Source of the DNA: an uncultured Dialister sp.
GTDB taxonomy: Bacteria; Bacillota; Negativicutes; Veillonellales; Dialisteraceae
DNA length: 16,726 nucleotides
Assembly: GCF_900538805.1 (NCBI RefSeq)
Contig: NZ_UPZP01000041.1
Span: forward strand, 1-16,726
Reading direction: 5' to 3'
In this document: in pieces, positions 1-5,857 of the stretch
Position numbering within the stretch: position 1 is the stretch's first letter
Layout of the letters: each line of letters begins with the position of its first letter
Translations under genes and position numbers: made by a program
Notes under the pieces: model-generated
What the model was told of the DNA's origin: nothing
The model's database searches: none
The model's input: the letters and a program-made list of their open reading frames with translations, nothing else

Positions 1-13
1 CGTAGCACCAGGA

Positions 14-96
14 TTCCCTACCCATCAAGGTGGGCAATGGAAGTATTTAACTTCATGCCCTACACTTACTATACGAGAATGACGATGGGTCGGGAA
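14..96. repeat. MITE-like element, diverged copy 1
   Basis: The ends form an inverted repeat: TTCCCTACCCATC at 14-26 and GATGGGTCGGGAA at 84-96 match at 12 of 13 positions when one is reverse-complemented. The right end (gaatgacg, then gggaagg, then a cgtaac flank) resembles the right ends of the elements at 5293-5386 and 12950-13043. The interior is diverged and holds a smaller hairpin at 32-60 (GGGCA/TGCCC plus GAAGT/ACTTC). No coding sequence is visible. I infer a non-autonomous repeat, but no target-site duplication is clear. Confidence 0.45.
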
Positions 97-145
97 GGTA
101 ATCTCGTAACACAGTCTGATTTCTGACTTCTATCATCTATTCCAT

Positions 146-178
146 GCCCCTATCCTCCGTCGCCTAACGGCGCCACCT
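146..178. repeat. 33-nt direct repeat, copy 1
   Basis: This stretch is identical to 5472-5504. It starts gcccctatcctccg and contains a short hairpin, CGCC-taac-GGCG. Both copies lie upstream of a plus-strand operon within a repeat island. It is one of the exchangeable modules that make up these islands. Confidence 0.75.
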
Positions 179-185
179 TCTTCCT

Positions 186-290
186 GAGCGCCAGCGAACA
201 TAACCTTTCTACACAACCCGCCGCCGTCAGGCGGCCCCAACCTGCGCCGTCAGGCGCACCCCTTTTTTAATTTGCCGCGAAGCGTCCACC
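186..290. repeat. About 105-bp two-hairpin repeat, copy 1
   Basis: It aligns end to end with 13101-13206 with scattered differences. It carries two perfect GC hairpins: GCCGCC-gtca-GGCGGC at 220-235 and TGCGCC-gtca-GGCGCA at 243-258, followed by a run of six T (264-269). In the other copy the first loop is gata instead of gtca while the stem is kept. This copy lies upstream of the DUF47-pit operon; the other lies just past the 3' end of a minus-strand gene. Confidence 0.7.
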
Positions 291-300
291 ATCCCCCCTC

Positions 301-345
301 TGAACCCTTTGAACCCTCTGAACCCTGCCGCGCCAAGGGCGCGGC
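301..345. repeat. TGAACCCTN 9-mer array plus GC hairpin, copy 1
   Basis: Three head-to-tail 9-nt units (301-309, 310-318, 319-327) read TGAACCCTT, TGAACCCTC and TGAACCCTG. They run straight into a perfect hairpin, GCCGCGCC-aag-GGCGCGGC, at 327-345. The same arrangement recurs at 2700-2758 and 5615-5656, each time upstream of a plus-strand operon. Read on the minus strand, the units (GGGTTCAGAGG) match a linker of the element at 2171-2370, so these blocks look like the inverted form of that family. Confidence 0.7.
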
Positions 346-357
346 TCCACGTCCCTA

Positions 358-386
358 TTTCCAAAAAGCACGCAATGCTATATAAT
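358..386 (+). promoter_or_regulatory. Candidate sigma-A-type promoter upstream of DUF47-pit
   Basis: TTTCCA at 358-363 (4 of 6 to the -35 consensus) is separated by 17 bp from a perfect TATAAT at 381-386. Transcription would start near 393 and leave a leader of about 107 nt before the DUF47 start at 500. It is called from sequence match only. A second, weaker promoter associated with a Pho-box-like repeat may lie at 430-461. Confidence 0.45.
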
Positions 387-429
387 AAGTAAAAAGAACG
401 CATTATTATTTTATCTTTTATCAACAAAC

Positions 430-446
430 TTTACAGAACCTTTACA
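430..446 (+). promoter_or_regulatory. Candidate PhoP-type Pho box
   Basis: Two TTTACA hexamers (430-435 and 441-446) are spaced by 5 nt, an 11-bp period. This fits the Gram-positive PhoP consensus TT(A/C/T)ACA-N5-TT(A/C/T)ACA. A weak -10 match, TACCAT, follows at 456-461, so the repeat would sit where an activator replaces a -35 element. The downstream genes are a phosphate transporter pair, which makes phosphate control plausible. The minimal two-hexamer form could also be chance. Confidence 0.35.
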
Positions 447-499
447 TTCATGCGGTACCATGGATTTAACAGTTTGTGCGTTTTTTACGGAGGACACCC

Positions 500-1126
500 A
501 TGTTTAGTCTTGTCAACAAGCACGAAGAGTTTTTTGATTTTCTCGTTACCAACGCGGAGTATTTCCACAAGGGCACCCAGATGGCTCTGGAGGTGCTGCA
601 GGATCCGTCGAAGCTGGAGCGGTATGTAAAGGATGTAAAGACCCTGGAGCATTCGGCGGATAAGGTGACCCATGAAATTTCCGCGAAGATGCGCCATGTG
701 TTCATCACGCCCATTGACCGGGAGGATTTCTTTCTGCTCACTACCACCTTGGATGACTGTGTGGACGATATCCAGGATGTGGTGATGTGCCTGAAGCTGT
801 ACCATGCAGGCATTGCTTCGAAGCTGCCGGTGCGGATGGCGGAAATTCTGGTGGAAATGTCGTCGGAGCTTATCGTCCTTTTCCGCCTGCTGAAGTCCAT
901 CGATAAGAATGAAACGGAAATCGGTGAAAGAACCCGCAAGATCAATGCGCTGGAAAGTGAAGGAGATGAAATTTACAGAAACGCCATTTCTGACCTGTTT
1001 GACGGCACCCATGAGGTGATGGAAATCATCCGCTGGAAGGAAATCATGGAGGCCATGGAAGATACGGCCAACAGGGCAGAGAAGGTGGGGAACCTGATTA
1101 AAGAGGTGGTCATGAAGTATGCCTGA
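500..1126 (+). CDS. DUF47 family, PhoU-like phosphate transport accessory protein
   Basis: A 208-residue protein of the DUF47 (TIGR00153) family, small cytoplasmic helical-bundle proteins related to PhoU and usually encoded next to PiT transporters. What shows this: an almost wholly helical sequence, the acidic metal-binding-type motif LEHSADKVTHEI around residues 49-60, a second one (LESEGDEIY) in the C-terminal half, and FITPIDREDFF between them, all typical of the family. Length is normal. I chose the ATG at 500 because acggagg lies 6 nt upstream. A GTG at 476 in the same frame has no ribosome binding site and would place the real Shine-Dalgarno inside the gene. The 3' end overlaps the transporter gene by 8 bp, implying translational coupling. 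The likely role is gating or regulating phosphate uptake, inferred from the partner gene. Confidence 0.9.
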   Translation: MFSLVNKHEEFFDFLVTNAEYFHKGTQMALEVLQDPSKLERYVKDVKTLEHSADKVTHEISAKMRHVFITPIDREDFFLLTTTLDDCVDDIQDVVMCLKLYHAGIASKLPVRMAEILVEMSSELIVLFRLLKSIDKNETEIGERTRKINALESEGDEIYRNAISDLFDGTHEVMEIIRWKEIMEAMEDTANRAEKVGNLIKEVVMKYA

Positions 1127-2111
1127 TATATATATTGTAGGCATCGTGATTGTCCTGGCGCTGTGTTTCGATTTTATCAACGGATTCCACGACACCGCCA
1201 ACGCCATTGCCACCTGTGTGGCAACCCGTGCTTTAAGCCCTAAAGTGGCAATCATCATGTCAGCCATCCTGAACTTCGTGGGCGCCATGATTTCCACCGG
1301 CGTGGCCAAGACCATCGGCGGTGAAATCGTCACTTCTCCCCACATGGTGGATTCGGTGGTGCTGTCAAGCGCCCTGGCGTCCGCCATTATCTGGAATCTT
1401 TTCACCTGGCGCATCGGCATGCCGTCAAGCTCCTCCCACGCCCTCATCGGCGGGGTCATCGGCGCTGTCATTATTTCCTATGGCACCGGTGCCATCCACC
1501 TATCCGGCGTGCTCACCATCGTCATCGGTCTGGTGCTTTCTCCGGTGTGCGCCCTCATTACGGGCTACATTATGATGACCATCCTTTACATTGCCTTCCG
1601 CAACGTAGGGAAATCGAGGGTGAATTATGTGTCCACCCATATCCAGATGCTTTCTGCCGCCCTCATGGCCTTCTCCCACGGCTCCAACGACGCCCAGAAG
1701 TCCATGGGCATCATCACACTTGCTCTCCTTTCAGGCGGCTATATCGGCCAGCTGGAAGTGCCCTGGGAAGTGAAGGTGGCCTGCGCCCTGGCCATGTGCT
1801 TCGGAACATCGATAGGGGGCTGGAGAATCATCCGCACCGTAGGAAATAAGATTTTCCGCATGCAGCCTGTGAACGGTCTGGCGGCAGACCTGAACTCCGC
1901 CATCACCATCTTCTCCGCCACCATGCTCCACCTGCCCGTGTCCACCACCCACGTGGTGACAGGCTCCATCATGGGCGTAGGCTGGGCCACCCGCTTCCGC
2001 GCCGTCCACTGGAGTGTGGCCTACCAGATGGTATCCGCCTGGATTATGACCATCCCCTGCACTGCAGCGGTGGGGGCCCTGGTGTACCTCATTATTAAAC
2101 ATATATTGTAA
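1119..2111 (+). CDS. pit: PiT-family inorganic phosphate transporter
   Basis: A 330-residue integral membrane protein of the PiT (PF01384) family, which couples phosphate uptake to a cation gradient (H+ or Na+). The two inverted PiT signature repeats are visible: NGFHDTANA at residues 21-29 and FSHGSNDAQK at residues 185-194, each followed by the expected small-residue-rich membrane segments. About eight to ten hydrophobic segments cover nearly the whole chain. GMPSSSSHALIGG and VSTTHVVTGSIMG are further family motifs. The start ATG lies within the end of the DUF47 gene (8-bp overlap), with gaggtgg as ribosome binding site. Together the genes form the common low-affinity phosphate uptake pair. 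The unit ends in a clear terminator at 2127-2155. Whether it transports phosphate alone or a metal-phosphate complex cannot be told from sequence. Confidence 0.95.
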   Translation: MPDIYIVGIVIVLALCFDFINGFHDTANAIATCVATRALSPKVAIIMSAILNFVGAMISTGVAKTIGGEIVTSPHMVDSVVLSSALASAIIWNLFTWRIGMPSSSSHALIGGVIGAVIISYGTGAIHLSGVLTIVIGLVLSPVCALITGYIMMTILYIAFRNVGKSRVNYVSTHIQMLSAALMAFSHGSNDAQKSMGIITLALLSGGYIGQLEVPWEVKVACALAMCFGTSIGGWRIIRTVGNKIFRMQPVNGLAADLNSAITIFSATMLHLPVSTTHVVTGSIMGVGWATRFRAVHWSVAYQMVSAWIMTIPCTAAVGALVYLIIKHIL

Positions 2112-2126
2112 ATATTGTAAAAGAAA

Positions 2127-2155
2127 AGCATCGCCCCTGGGGTGGTGCTTTTTTT
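2127..2155 (+). terminator. Rho-independent terminator after pit
   Basis: The stem AGCATCGCC / GGTGGTGCT (9 bp including two G-T pairs) closes a CCTGG loop and is followed by seven T. It starts 16 nt after the pit stop codon and separates the phosphate unit from the repeat island. Confidence 0.9.
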
Positions 2156-2170
2156 ATGGGGCGGCTTTAT

Positions 2171-2370
2171 GGATACGCCCTTTCAGGCGTGAGGGTTCAG
2201 AGGTTTGACGGGGCTTTCGCCCCGAGGGTGCTTAAGTTTGACATGGCCTGCGGCCATGAGGGTTATGGTGGGCGCCCTTCAAAAAGAAGGGGCGCCAGTA
2301 TGTATAAAACCTTTACAACCGCCCTGGCGGGCGAAGGGAAAACAAGCCAACCACGCCAGCGGCGTGATGG
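2171..2370 (+). repeat. Multi-hairpin linker element, copy A
   Basis: A chain of short perfect or near-perfect hairpins joined by fixed linkers. Stems: ACGCC/GGCGT (2175-2190), GGGGC/GCCCC (2210-2223), ATGGCC/GGCCAT (2243-2257), GGCGCC/GGCGCC with a longer loop arm (2271-2296), CGCCC/GGGCG (2320-2333) and ACGCC/GGCGT near the end. Linkers such as GAGGGT, CTTAAGTTTGAC and TATAAAACCTTTACAACC recur in copies at 4871 and 12578, where several stems differ on both arms. The element starts 16 nt after the pit terminator, in the orientation of pit. I do not recognise a named family. Confidence 0.8.
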
Positions 2371-2699
2371 AAATGCACCCCTTCTGCCGCCTTTGGCGGC
2401 GTCTCTCCACGGGAAAGCGTCTCACACGATTCTCAGTCGCCTACGGCTCCCTACGAATCGTGTTCGCTTGCCACCCCGGAGGGGGAGATTCTAGCGGCGC
2501 TATAAAATGAGCGACATAAGTTAGCACTAAGAAAAGCGGAAAATAGACTTCCCCCTCCGGGGGAAGTGGTGCGCAGCACCCAAAGGGGTGCATTTCCAAC
2601 GGGCAGCAGGCCCGGTTGTACGGTTTTCGCTGCCTCCAGCAGCGCTGCCGCCGCAGGCAGTATTAAAAACTCATCGCCGTCAGGCGATACCACCTCCTC

Positions 2700-2758
2700 T
2701 GAACCCTTTGAACCTTTTGAACCCTCTGAACCCGGGGCCGCGCCTAAGGCGCGGCCCC
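2700..2758. repeat. TGAACCCTN 9-mer array plus GC hairpin, copy 2
   Basis: Four 9-nt units (2700-2735) end in a perfect 11-bp hairpin, GGGGCCGCGCC-taa-GGCGCGGCCCC, at 2734-2758. The units follow the same phase as at 301 and 5615. The block lies about 100 bp upstream of rbgA. The hairpin is followed by only two T, so I do not call it a terminator. Confidence 0.75.
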
Positions 2759-2803
2759 TTCATTAGCAAATGGCTCTCAAAGATATCCAATTTCTTTAAT
2801 TTA

Positions 2804-2812
2804 TGTTAAAAT
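2804..2812 (+). promoter_or_regulatory. Extended -10 promoter for rbgA-rnhB
   Basis: TGtTAAAAT at 2804-2812 is an extended -10 element; the -35 region (around 2784, TATCCA) is weak, as is usual for extended -10 promoters. Transcription would begin near 2819, giving a leader of about 37 nt to the ATG at 2856. This also argues against the upstream in-frame ATG at 2811, which overlaps the -10. Confidence 0.5.
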
Positions 2813-2855
2813 GGTATGCATAGGTAACCCGGGATGGGTATACCGGGAGGTGTAT

Positions 2856-3713
2856 ATGTTAATTCAATGGTTCCCAGGCCACATGACGAAGACGAAGCGG
2901 ATGATCGAGGATCATCTGAAGGCGGTGGATGTGGTGGCTGAACTGCTGGATGCCAGGATTCCTGCGTCCAGCGCAAATCCCATGGTGGAAGAGCTGGTGA
3001 AGGGGAAGCCCCGGATCGTGATACTGAACAAGGCGGATCTGGCGGACCCGCGGCAGACGGACCGGTGGGTTTCTTTTTATCAGAAGAGAAATATCCCTGT
3101 GGTGCCCATGAGCGTGGGCAACGGGAAGAACAAGAAGAAGCTGCTTTCCCTCATACGGGAGACGGCAAAGCCCATTCTGGACAAGTGGTACCGGAGGGGG
3201 CTGAAGAATCGGTCCGTGCGGCTCATGATTCTGGGTATTCCCAACGTGGGCAAGTCGTCCCTCATCAATTTCCTGGCCGGCACGGCGGCGGCGCGGACGG
3301 CAAATACGCCGGGCCATACCCGAGGCAAGCAGTGGGTGCGGCTTTCCGATGGGCTGGACCTTCTGGATACGCCGGGGGTGCTGTGGCCGAAGTTTGACGA
3401 CCAGACGGCGGCGCTGCGCCTGGCGGCTACGGGGGCCATTGCGGGGGATGTGTTCAATCCCGACGAAGTGGTGCCGGTGCTTCTGTCGTCGCTGGCGGAA
3501 ACGGAGCCGGAAGTGCTGAAGGAGGTATACCGTATTGACGATGTGAACCAGGACCCCCAGCTGCTCCTGGAAGCGGCCGGACGGAGGCGGGGATGCCTTC
3601 TTCCCGGCGGCGCCATCGATTATGACCGGGCGGAAACGGCGGTGCTCCACGATTTCCGAAGCGGCAAACTGGGCCGGATTACCCTGGACCCGGTGCCGGA
3701 GGAGGAAGCATGA
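2856..3713 (+). CDS. rbgA: Ribosome biogenesis GTPase RbgA (YlqF)
   Basis: A 285-residue circularly permuted GTPase of the RbgA/YlqF family, which acts late in assembly of the 50S ribosomal subunit. The permuted motif order is visible: G4 NKAD at residues 58-61 comes before the G1 P-loop GIPNVGKSS at 127-135, followed by a threonine-containing G2 region (NTPGHT) and G3 DTPG at 171-174. The N-terminus MLIQWFPGHMTK is characteristic. Length matches the family (about 280). I chose the ATG at 2856, with gggagg 5 nt upstream, over an in-frame ATG at 2811 that overlaps the promoter. Its stop overlaps the rnhB start by 4 bp (ATGA), and rbgA-rnhB is a common Firmicutes pair. Confidence 0.95.
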   Translation: MLIQWFPGHMTKTKRMIEDHLKAVDVVAELLDARIPASSANPMVEELVKGKPRIVILNKADLADPRQTDRWVSFYQKRNIPVVPMSVGNGKNKKKLLSLIRETAKPILDKWYRRGLKNRSVRLMILGIPNVGKSSLINFLAGTAAARTANTPGHTRGKQWVRLSDGLDLLDTPGVLWPKFDDQTAALRLAATGAIAGDVFNPDEVVPVLLSSLAETEPEVLKEVYRIDDVNQDPQLLLEAAGRRRGCLLPGGAIDYDRAETAVLHDFRSGKLGRITLDPVPEEEA

Positions 3714-4489
3714 CCATTTCCGAAATCCGGGAAATTCTCAAGAACGATGACGTGCCGGAAGAGGTGCTGAAGGAAATCCTTGCGGACCAGCGGAAAGGGG
3801 CGAAGACCCTCGTTTCCTCCTACATGCGCCGCCTGGAGCGGGAAAGCAGGGAACGCATGCGGGTGGAGGCGCTCTATGAGGTGGAAAGCGAATTTTACAA
3901 AAGGGGCATGACCCACATCGTAGGTATCGACGAAGTGGGCAGGGGCCCCCTGGCCGGTCCCGTGACGGTGGCGGCGGTCATTCTTAAACCCCACTGGTTT
4001 GTACCGGGCCTCAACGATTCCAAGAAAGTGACGCCGAAGCACAGGGAAGAAATTTCAAAAAAAATCCACGAAGAAGCGGTGGACCTCTCCATCGTCAGCA
4101 TGCCGCCTGAGGAAATCGACGCGGTGAACATTTACCAGGCCACCATGGAGGCCATGTACCAGGCGGTGAAGAACCTTCATGTCAAGCCCGATGCCGTCAT
4201 CGTAGACGCCATGCCCCTCCATTTCCCGTTTCCCACCATTTCCATGGTCCACGGCGATGCGAAAAGCGCCTCCGTGGCGGCGGCGTCCATAGCCGCCAAG
4301 GTCTACAGGGACAGCCTTATGGACGACTACGATAAGAAATACCCGGGATACGGCTTTGCCCAGAACAAAGGCTACGGCACGGCGGAACACATCGAAGCCC
4401 TCCGACGCCTGGGCATCACTCCCATCCACCGGAAGAGCTTCGAACCCGTCAAGAGCATGCTCTACGAAGGCTGGGAAAGCGGAGAATAG
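3710..4489 (+). CDS. rnhB: Ribonuclease HII
   Basis: A 259-residue RNase HII, which cuts the RNA strand of RNA-DNA hybrids, including single ribonucleotides in DNA, in the cytoplasm. The signature GIDEVGRGPLAGP gives catalytic D74 and E75. A further acidic residue is D166 in VIVDAMPL, and the fourth is probably D201 in RDSLMDDY. The first 65 or so residues are a helical charged extension, which is normal for Firmicutes RnhB (about 255 residues) and absent from the shorter proteobacterial forms. The ATG overlaps the rbgA stop by 4 bp, so the two are translationally coupled. Nothing appears to be missing. Confidence 0.95.
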   Translation: MTISEIREILKNDDVPEEVLKEILADQRKGAKTLVSSYMRRLERESRERMRVEALYEVESEFYKRGMTHIVGIDEVGRGPLAGPVTVAAVILKPHWFVPGLNDSKKVTPKHREEISKKIHEEAVDLSIVSMPPEEIDAVNIYQATMEAMYQAVKNLHVKPDAVIVDAMPLHFPFPTISMVHGDAKSASVAAASIAAKVYRDSLMDDYDKKYPGYGFAQNKGYGTAEHIEALRRLGITPIHRKSFEPVKSMLYEGWESGE

Positions 4490-4512
4490 AGAAGTTTTAT
4501 AGGAAATAAAGG

Positions 4513-4566
4513 AACGTGAAAATCCACGTTTCATAGTCGTATGGAAGCTGTATGGAAGCATACAGC
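4513..4566 (+). promoter_or_regulatory. Two inverted repeats upstream of the CsoR-type repressor gene
   Basis: A perfect 8-bp inverted repeat with a 4-nt spacer, GCTGTATG-gaag-CATACAGC, occupies 4547-4566 and ends 20 nt before the start codon. A 6-bp one, AACGTG-aaaatc-CACGTT, lies at 4513-4530. Neither is followed by a T run, so they are not terminators. CsoR-family repressors often bind palindromes near their own promoters, so autoregulation is a reasonable inference. These sequences do not match the classical G-tract CsoR operator. Confidence 0.4.
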
Positions 4567-4586
4567 CGTCGGTTGGGAGAAAAGAT

Positions 4587-4862
4587 ATGAAACAATGTAT
4601 GGACGCAGACAACCTTCACCGAAGGCTCAAAAAAATTGTCGGGCAGGTGCAGGCCATCGACCGCATGGTGGACGAAGATGTACCCTGTGAAGACATCATC
4701 ACCCAGGTGAACGCAGCCAAATCGGCGCTCCACAAAGTGGGCCAGATTATATTGGAAGGCCACCTCCAGCACTGCGTAAGAGATGGCATCGAACATGGAG
4801 ACGCCGAAGAAACCATAGCGAAATTCGCCAAAGCGGTGGAGAGATTCTCGAATATTATATAA
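4587..4862 (+). CDS. CsoR/RcnR-family metal-sensing transcriptional repressor
   Basis: A 91-residue all-helical protein of the DUF156 (CsoR/RcnR/FrmR) family: homotetrameric DNA-binding repressors released by metal ions, persulfide or formaldehyde. The typical start HRRLKKIVGQVQAIDRMV is present. The Cys-His-Cys set is complete: C34 (in DVPCEDI), H59 and C63 (in GHLQHCV). This is the copper(I)-binding arrangement of CsoR; persulfide sensors (CstR) lack the His. The ATG has gggaga 7 nt upstream. No copper transporter or chaperone gene adjoins it, so the regulated genes lie elsewhere or it controls only itself. It follows rnhB by 97 bp with palindromes between. The ligand is an inference from three residues. 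Confidence 0.85.
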   Translation: MKQCMDADNLHRRLKKIVGQVQAIDRMVDEDVPCEDIITQVNAAKSALHKVGQIILEGHLQHCVRDGIEHGDAEETIAKFAKAVERFSNII

Positions 4863-4870
4863 GGGGCTGG

Positions 4871-5051
4871 GGACACGCCGCAGGCGTGAGGGTTCTCAGG
4901 TTTGACGGGGCTTTCGCCCCGAGGGTGCTTAAGTTTGACACGGCCTGCGGCCATGAGGGTTGTGGTGGGCGGCTGCGCCGCCAGTATTATAAAACCTTTA
5001 CAACCGGGCTTCGCCCGATGGAAAACAGGTCAACCGCCCTTCGGGCGAAGG
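4871..5051 (+). repeat. Multi-hairpin linker element, copy B
   Basis: Same linker order as copy A. Stems: ACGCC-gca-GGCGT, GGGGC/GCCCC, ACGGCC/GGCCAT (one mismatch), GGCGGC-tgc-GCCGCC where A has GGCGCC, CGGGC-ttc-GCCCG where A has CGCCC/GGGCG, then a final GCCC/GGGC stem where A has ACGCC/GGCGT. It begins 9 nt after the stop codon of the repressor gene, in the same orientation, with no separate terminator between them. Confidence 0.8.
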
Positions 5052-5292
5052 AAAAGCGTTCCCCCTTTGGTGGCTGGCGCCACCACCTTTCCCCCGCAAG
5101 CGGGGGCACAACAACCCGTGATTTACTTTGTGCCACTTGTGAGATAATTGCTTCACGGAGCTTTATTGTCCCACCGCACAGCGGGGGGAAGGTGGTGCCG
5201 TAAGGCACCAAAGGGGGAAAAGTCGCCGTAGGCGACTAATTCACCGTAATACTGTTCATCGCGTATGAGTCCAAGGAAAAGCTTAGAGCAGC

Positions 5293-5386
5293 CTTCCCGC
5301 CGACTTGTATTTACTACCGAATGTCTCATAAGCGGCCCTTACCGAGATTCTTCGCTGACGCTCAGAATGACGGTGAGGGCGGGAAG
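5293..5386. repeat. MITE-like element with terminal inverted repeats, copy 2
   Basis: A 94-bp unit bounded by CTTCCCGCC (5293-5301) and GGCGGGAAG (5378-5386), a perfect 9-bp terminal inverted repeat. The interior aligns with 12950-13043, including cgagattcttc and cagaatg. It is too small to encode a transposase, so any movement would depend on enzymes from elsewhere. Confidence 0.6.
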
Positions 5387-5471
5387 AAAACCCCGTAACG
5401 CAGGCTCCCTCCCCAGGAAGGAGCTGGGCGAAGCCCTGAGGATAGGTCCGAATTTTTCCCCAAGAACTGAC

Positions 5472-5504
5472 GCCCCTATCCTCCGTCGCCTAACGGCGCC
5501 ACCT
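5472..5504. repeat. 33-nt direct repeat, copy 2
   Basis: Identical to 146-178. Here it runs directly into a perfect 9-bp hairpin, CCTCCTTCC-taa-GGAAGGAGG (5502-5522). Confidence 0.75.
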
Positions 5505-5567
5505 CCTTCCTAAGGAAGGAGGCTCTTACTCTCCGTCATGCGGCACTGGTGACGCAAAAGCAAGTCC

Positions 5568-5608
5568 CGTAACGCTGACTTTATACTCATCGCCGAAGGC
5601 GATACCTT
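5568..5608. repeat. 41-nt perfect direct repeat, copy 1
   Basis: Identical base for base to 13051-13091. It begins cgtaacgctgac and ends with the hairpin ATCGCC-gaa-GGCGAT and acctt. A related hairpin with loop gtca in the same flanks stands at 2673-2688. Confidence 0.85.
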
Positions 5609-5614
5609 CCCCTC

Positions 5615-5656
5615 TGAACCCTCTGAACCTTTTGAACCCGGGCCGCTTCGCGACCC
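5615..5656. repeat. TGAACCCTN 9-mer array plus GC hairpin, copy 3
   Basis: Three 9-nt units (5615-5641) are followed by an imperfect hairpin, GGGcCGC-ttc-GCGaCCC, at 5640-5656. Just beyond, 5664-5677 is the reverse complement of GAGGGTTGTGGTAT, a linker of copies B and C. This shows that the block belongs to the same family in inverted orientation. It lies about 170 bp upstream of the operon promoter. Confidence 0.7.
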
Positions 5657-5828
5657 TTGGGCGATACCACAACCCTCGGTGCCCAAAGGGCGCTGAACCC
5701 TTTCTTACAAAACTTTATCAATCCATAAGCAACTGTTACTTTAAAACGAGAAAACAAAAGAATAAAATGAGTAAAAATTACATCAACATTGAATAACATT
5801 AGAACTATCTGCCAGGGCTCCGCTTTTG

Positions 5829-5857
5829 TTGTCACTGGCTTATTCCGGTGTTACAAT
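5829..5857 (+). promoter_or_regulatory. Strong promoter for the tetrapyrrole operon
   Basis: TTGTCA at 5829-5834 (5 of 6) is separated by exactly 17 bp from TACAAT at 5852-5857 (5 of 6). TG at 5849-5850 adds an extended -10. Transcription would start near 5864, leaving a leader of about 49 nt to the TTG start at 5913. It is the best promoter match in the window. Confidence 0.65.

Larger units (their letters stand above)
2112..2855. other. Noncoding island 1: hairpin repeat mosaic
   Basis: I see no credible gene here; open frames lack ribosome binding sites and read through repeats. In order it holds the pit terminator, the multi-hairpin element at 2171-2370 and a 9-bp inverted repeat ACACGATTC / GAATCGTGT (2424-2432 and 2455-2463). 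A hairpin pair follows: ACTTCCCCC-tcc-GGGGGAAGT at 2547-2567 and GGTGC-gca-GCACC at 2568-2580. The rest is ATCGCC-gtca-GGCGAT at 2673-2688, the TGAACCC array with its hairpin (2700-2758) and the rbgA promoter. Confidence 0.7.

Noticed and set aside
1..499. tRNA or rRNA genes in the first 500 bases or in the other islands
   Set aside because: Several hairpins are present, but no cloverleaf with TTCGA-type loop, anticodon arm and acceptor stem could be drawn, and no rRNA-like sequence was recognised.
485..1471. Long minus-strand open frame of 328 codons, antisense to DUF47 and pit
   Set aside because: It is a shadow of two well-identified plus-strand genes, lacks family motifs, and has the His/Arg/Gln-rich composition typical of antisense frames in GC-rich genes. 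The same applies to the long minus frames under rbgA, cobA-hemD, hemB and hemL.
2157..2760. CRISPR array
   Set aside because: Repeats are not evenly spaced, the conserved parts are short linkers around changing hairpins, there are no unique spacers of constant size, and no cas genes are present.
2566..2766. Open frame with a repeated Glu-Pro-Phe-Glu-Pro peptide
   Set aside because: The peptide repeat is only the translation of the TGAACCCTN DNA array. There is no ribosome binding site, and the frame is not kept in the other array copies.
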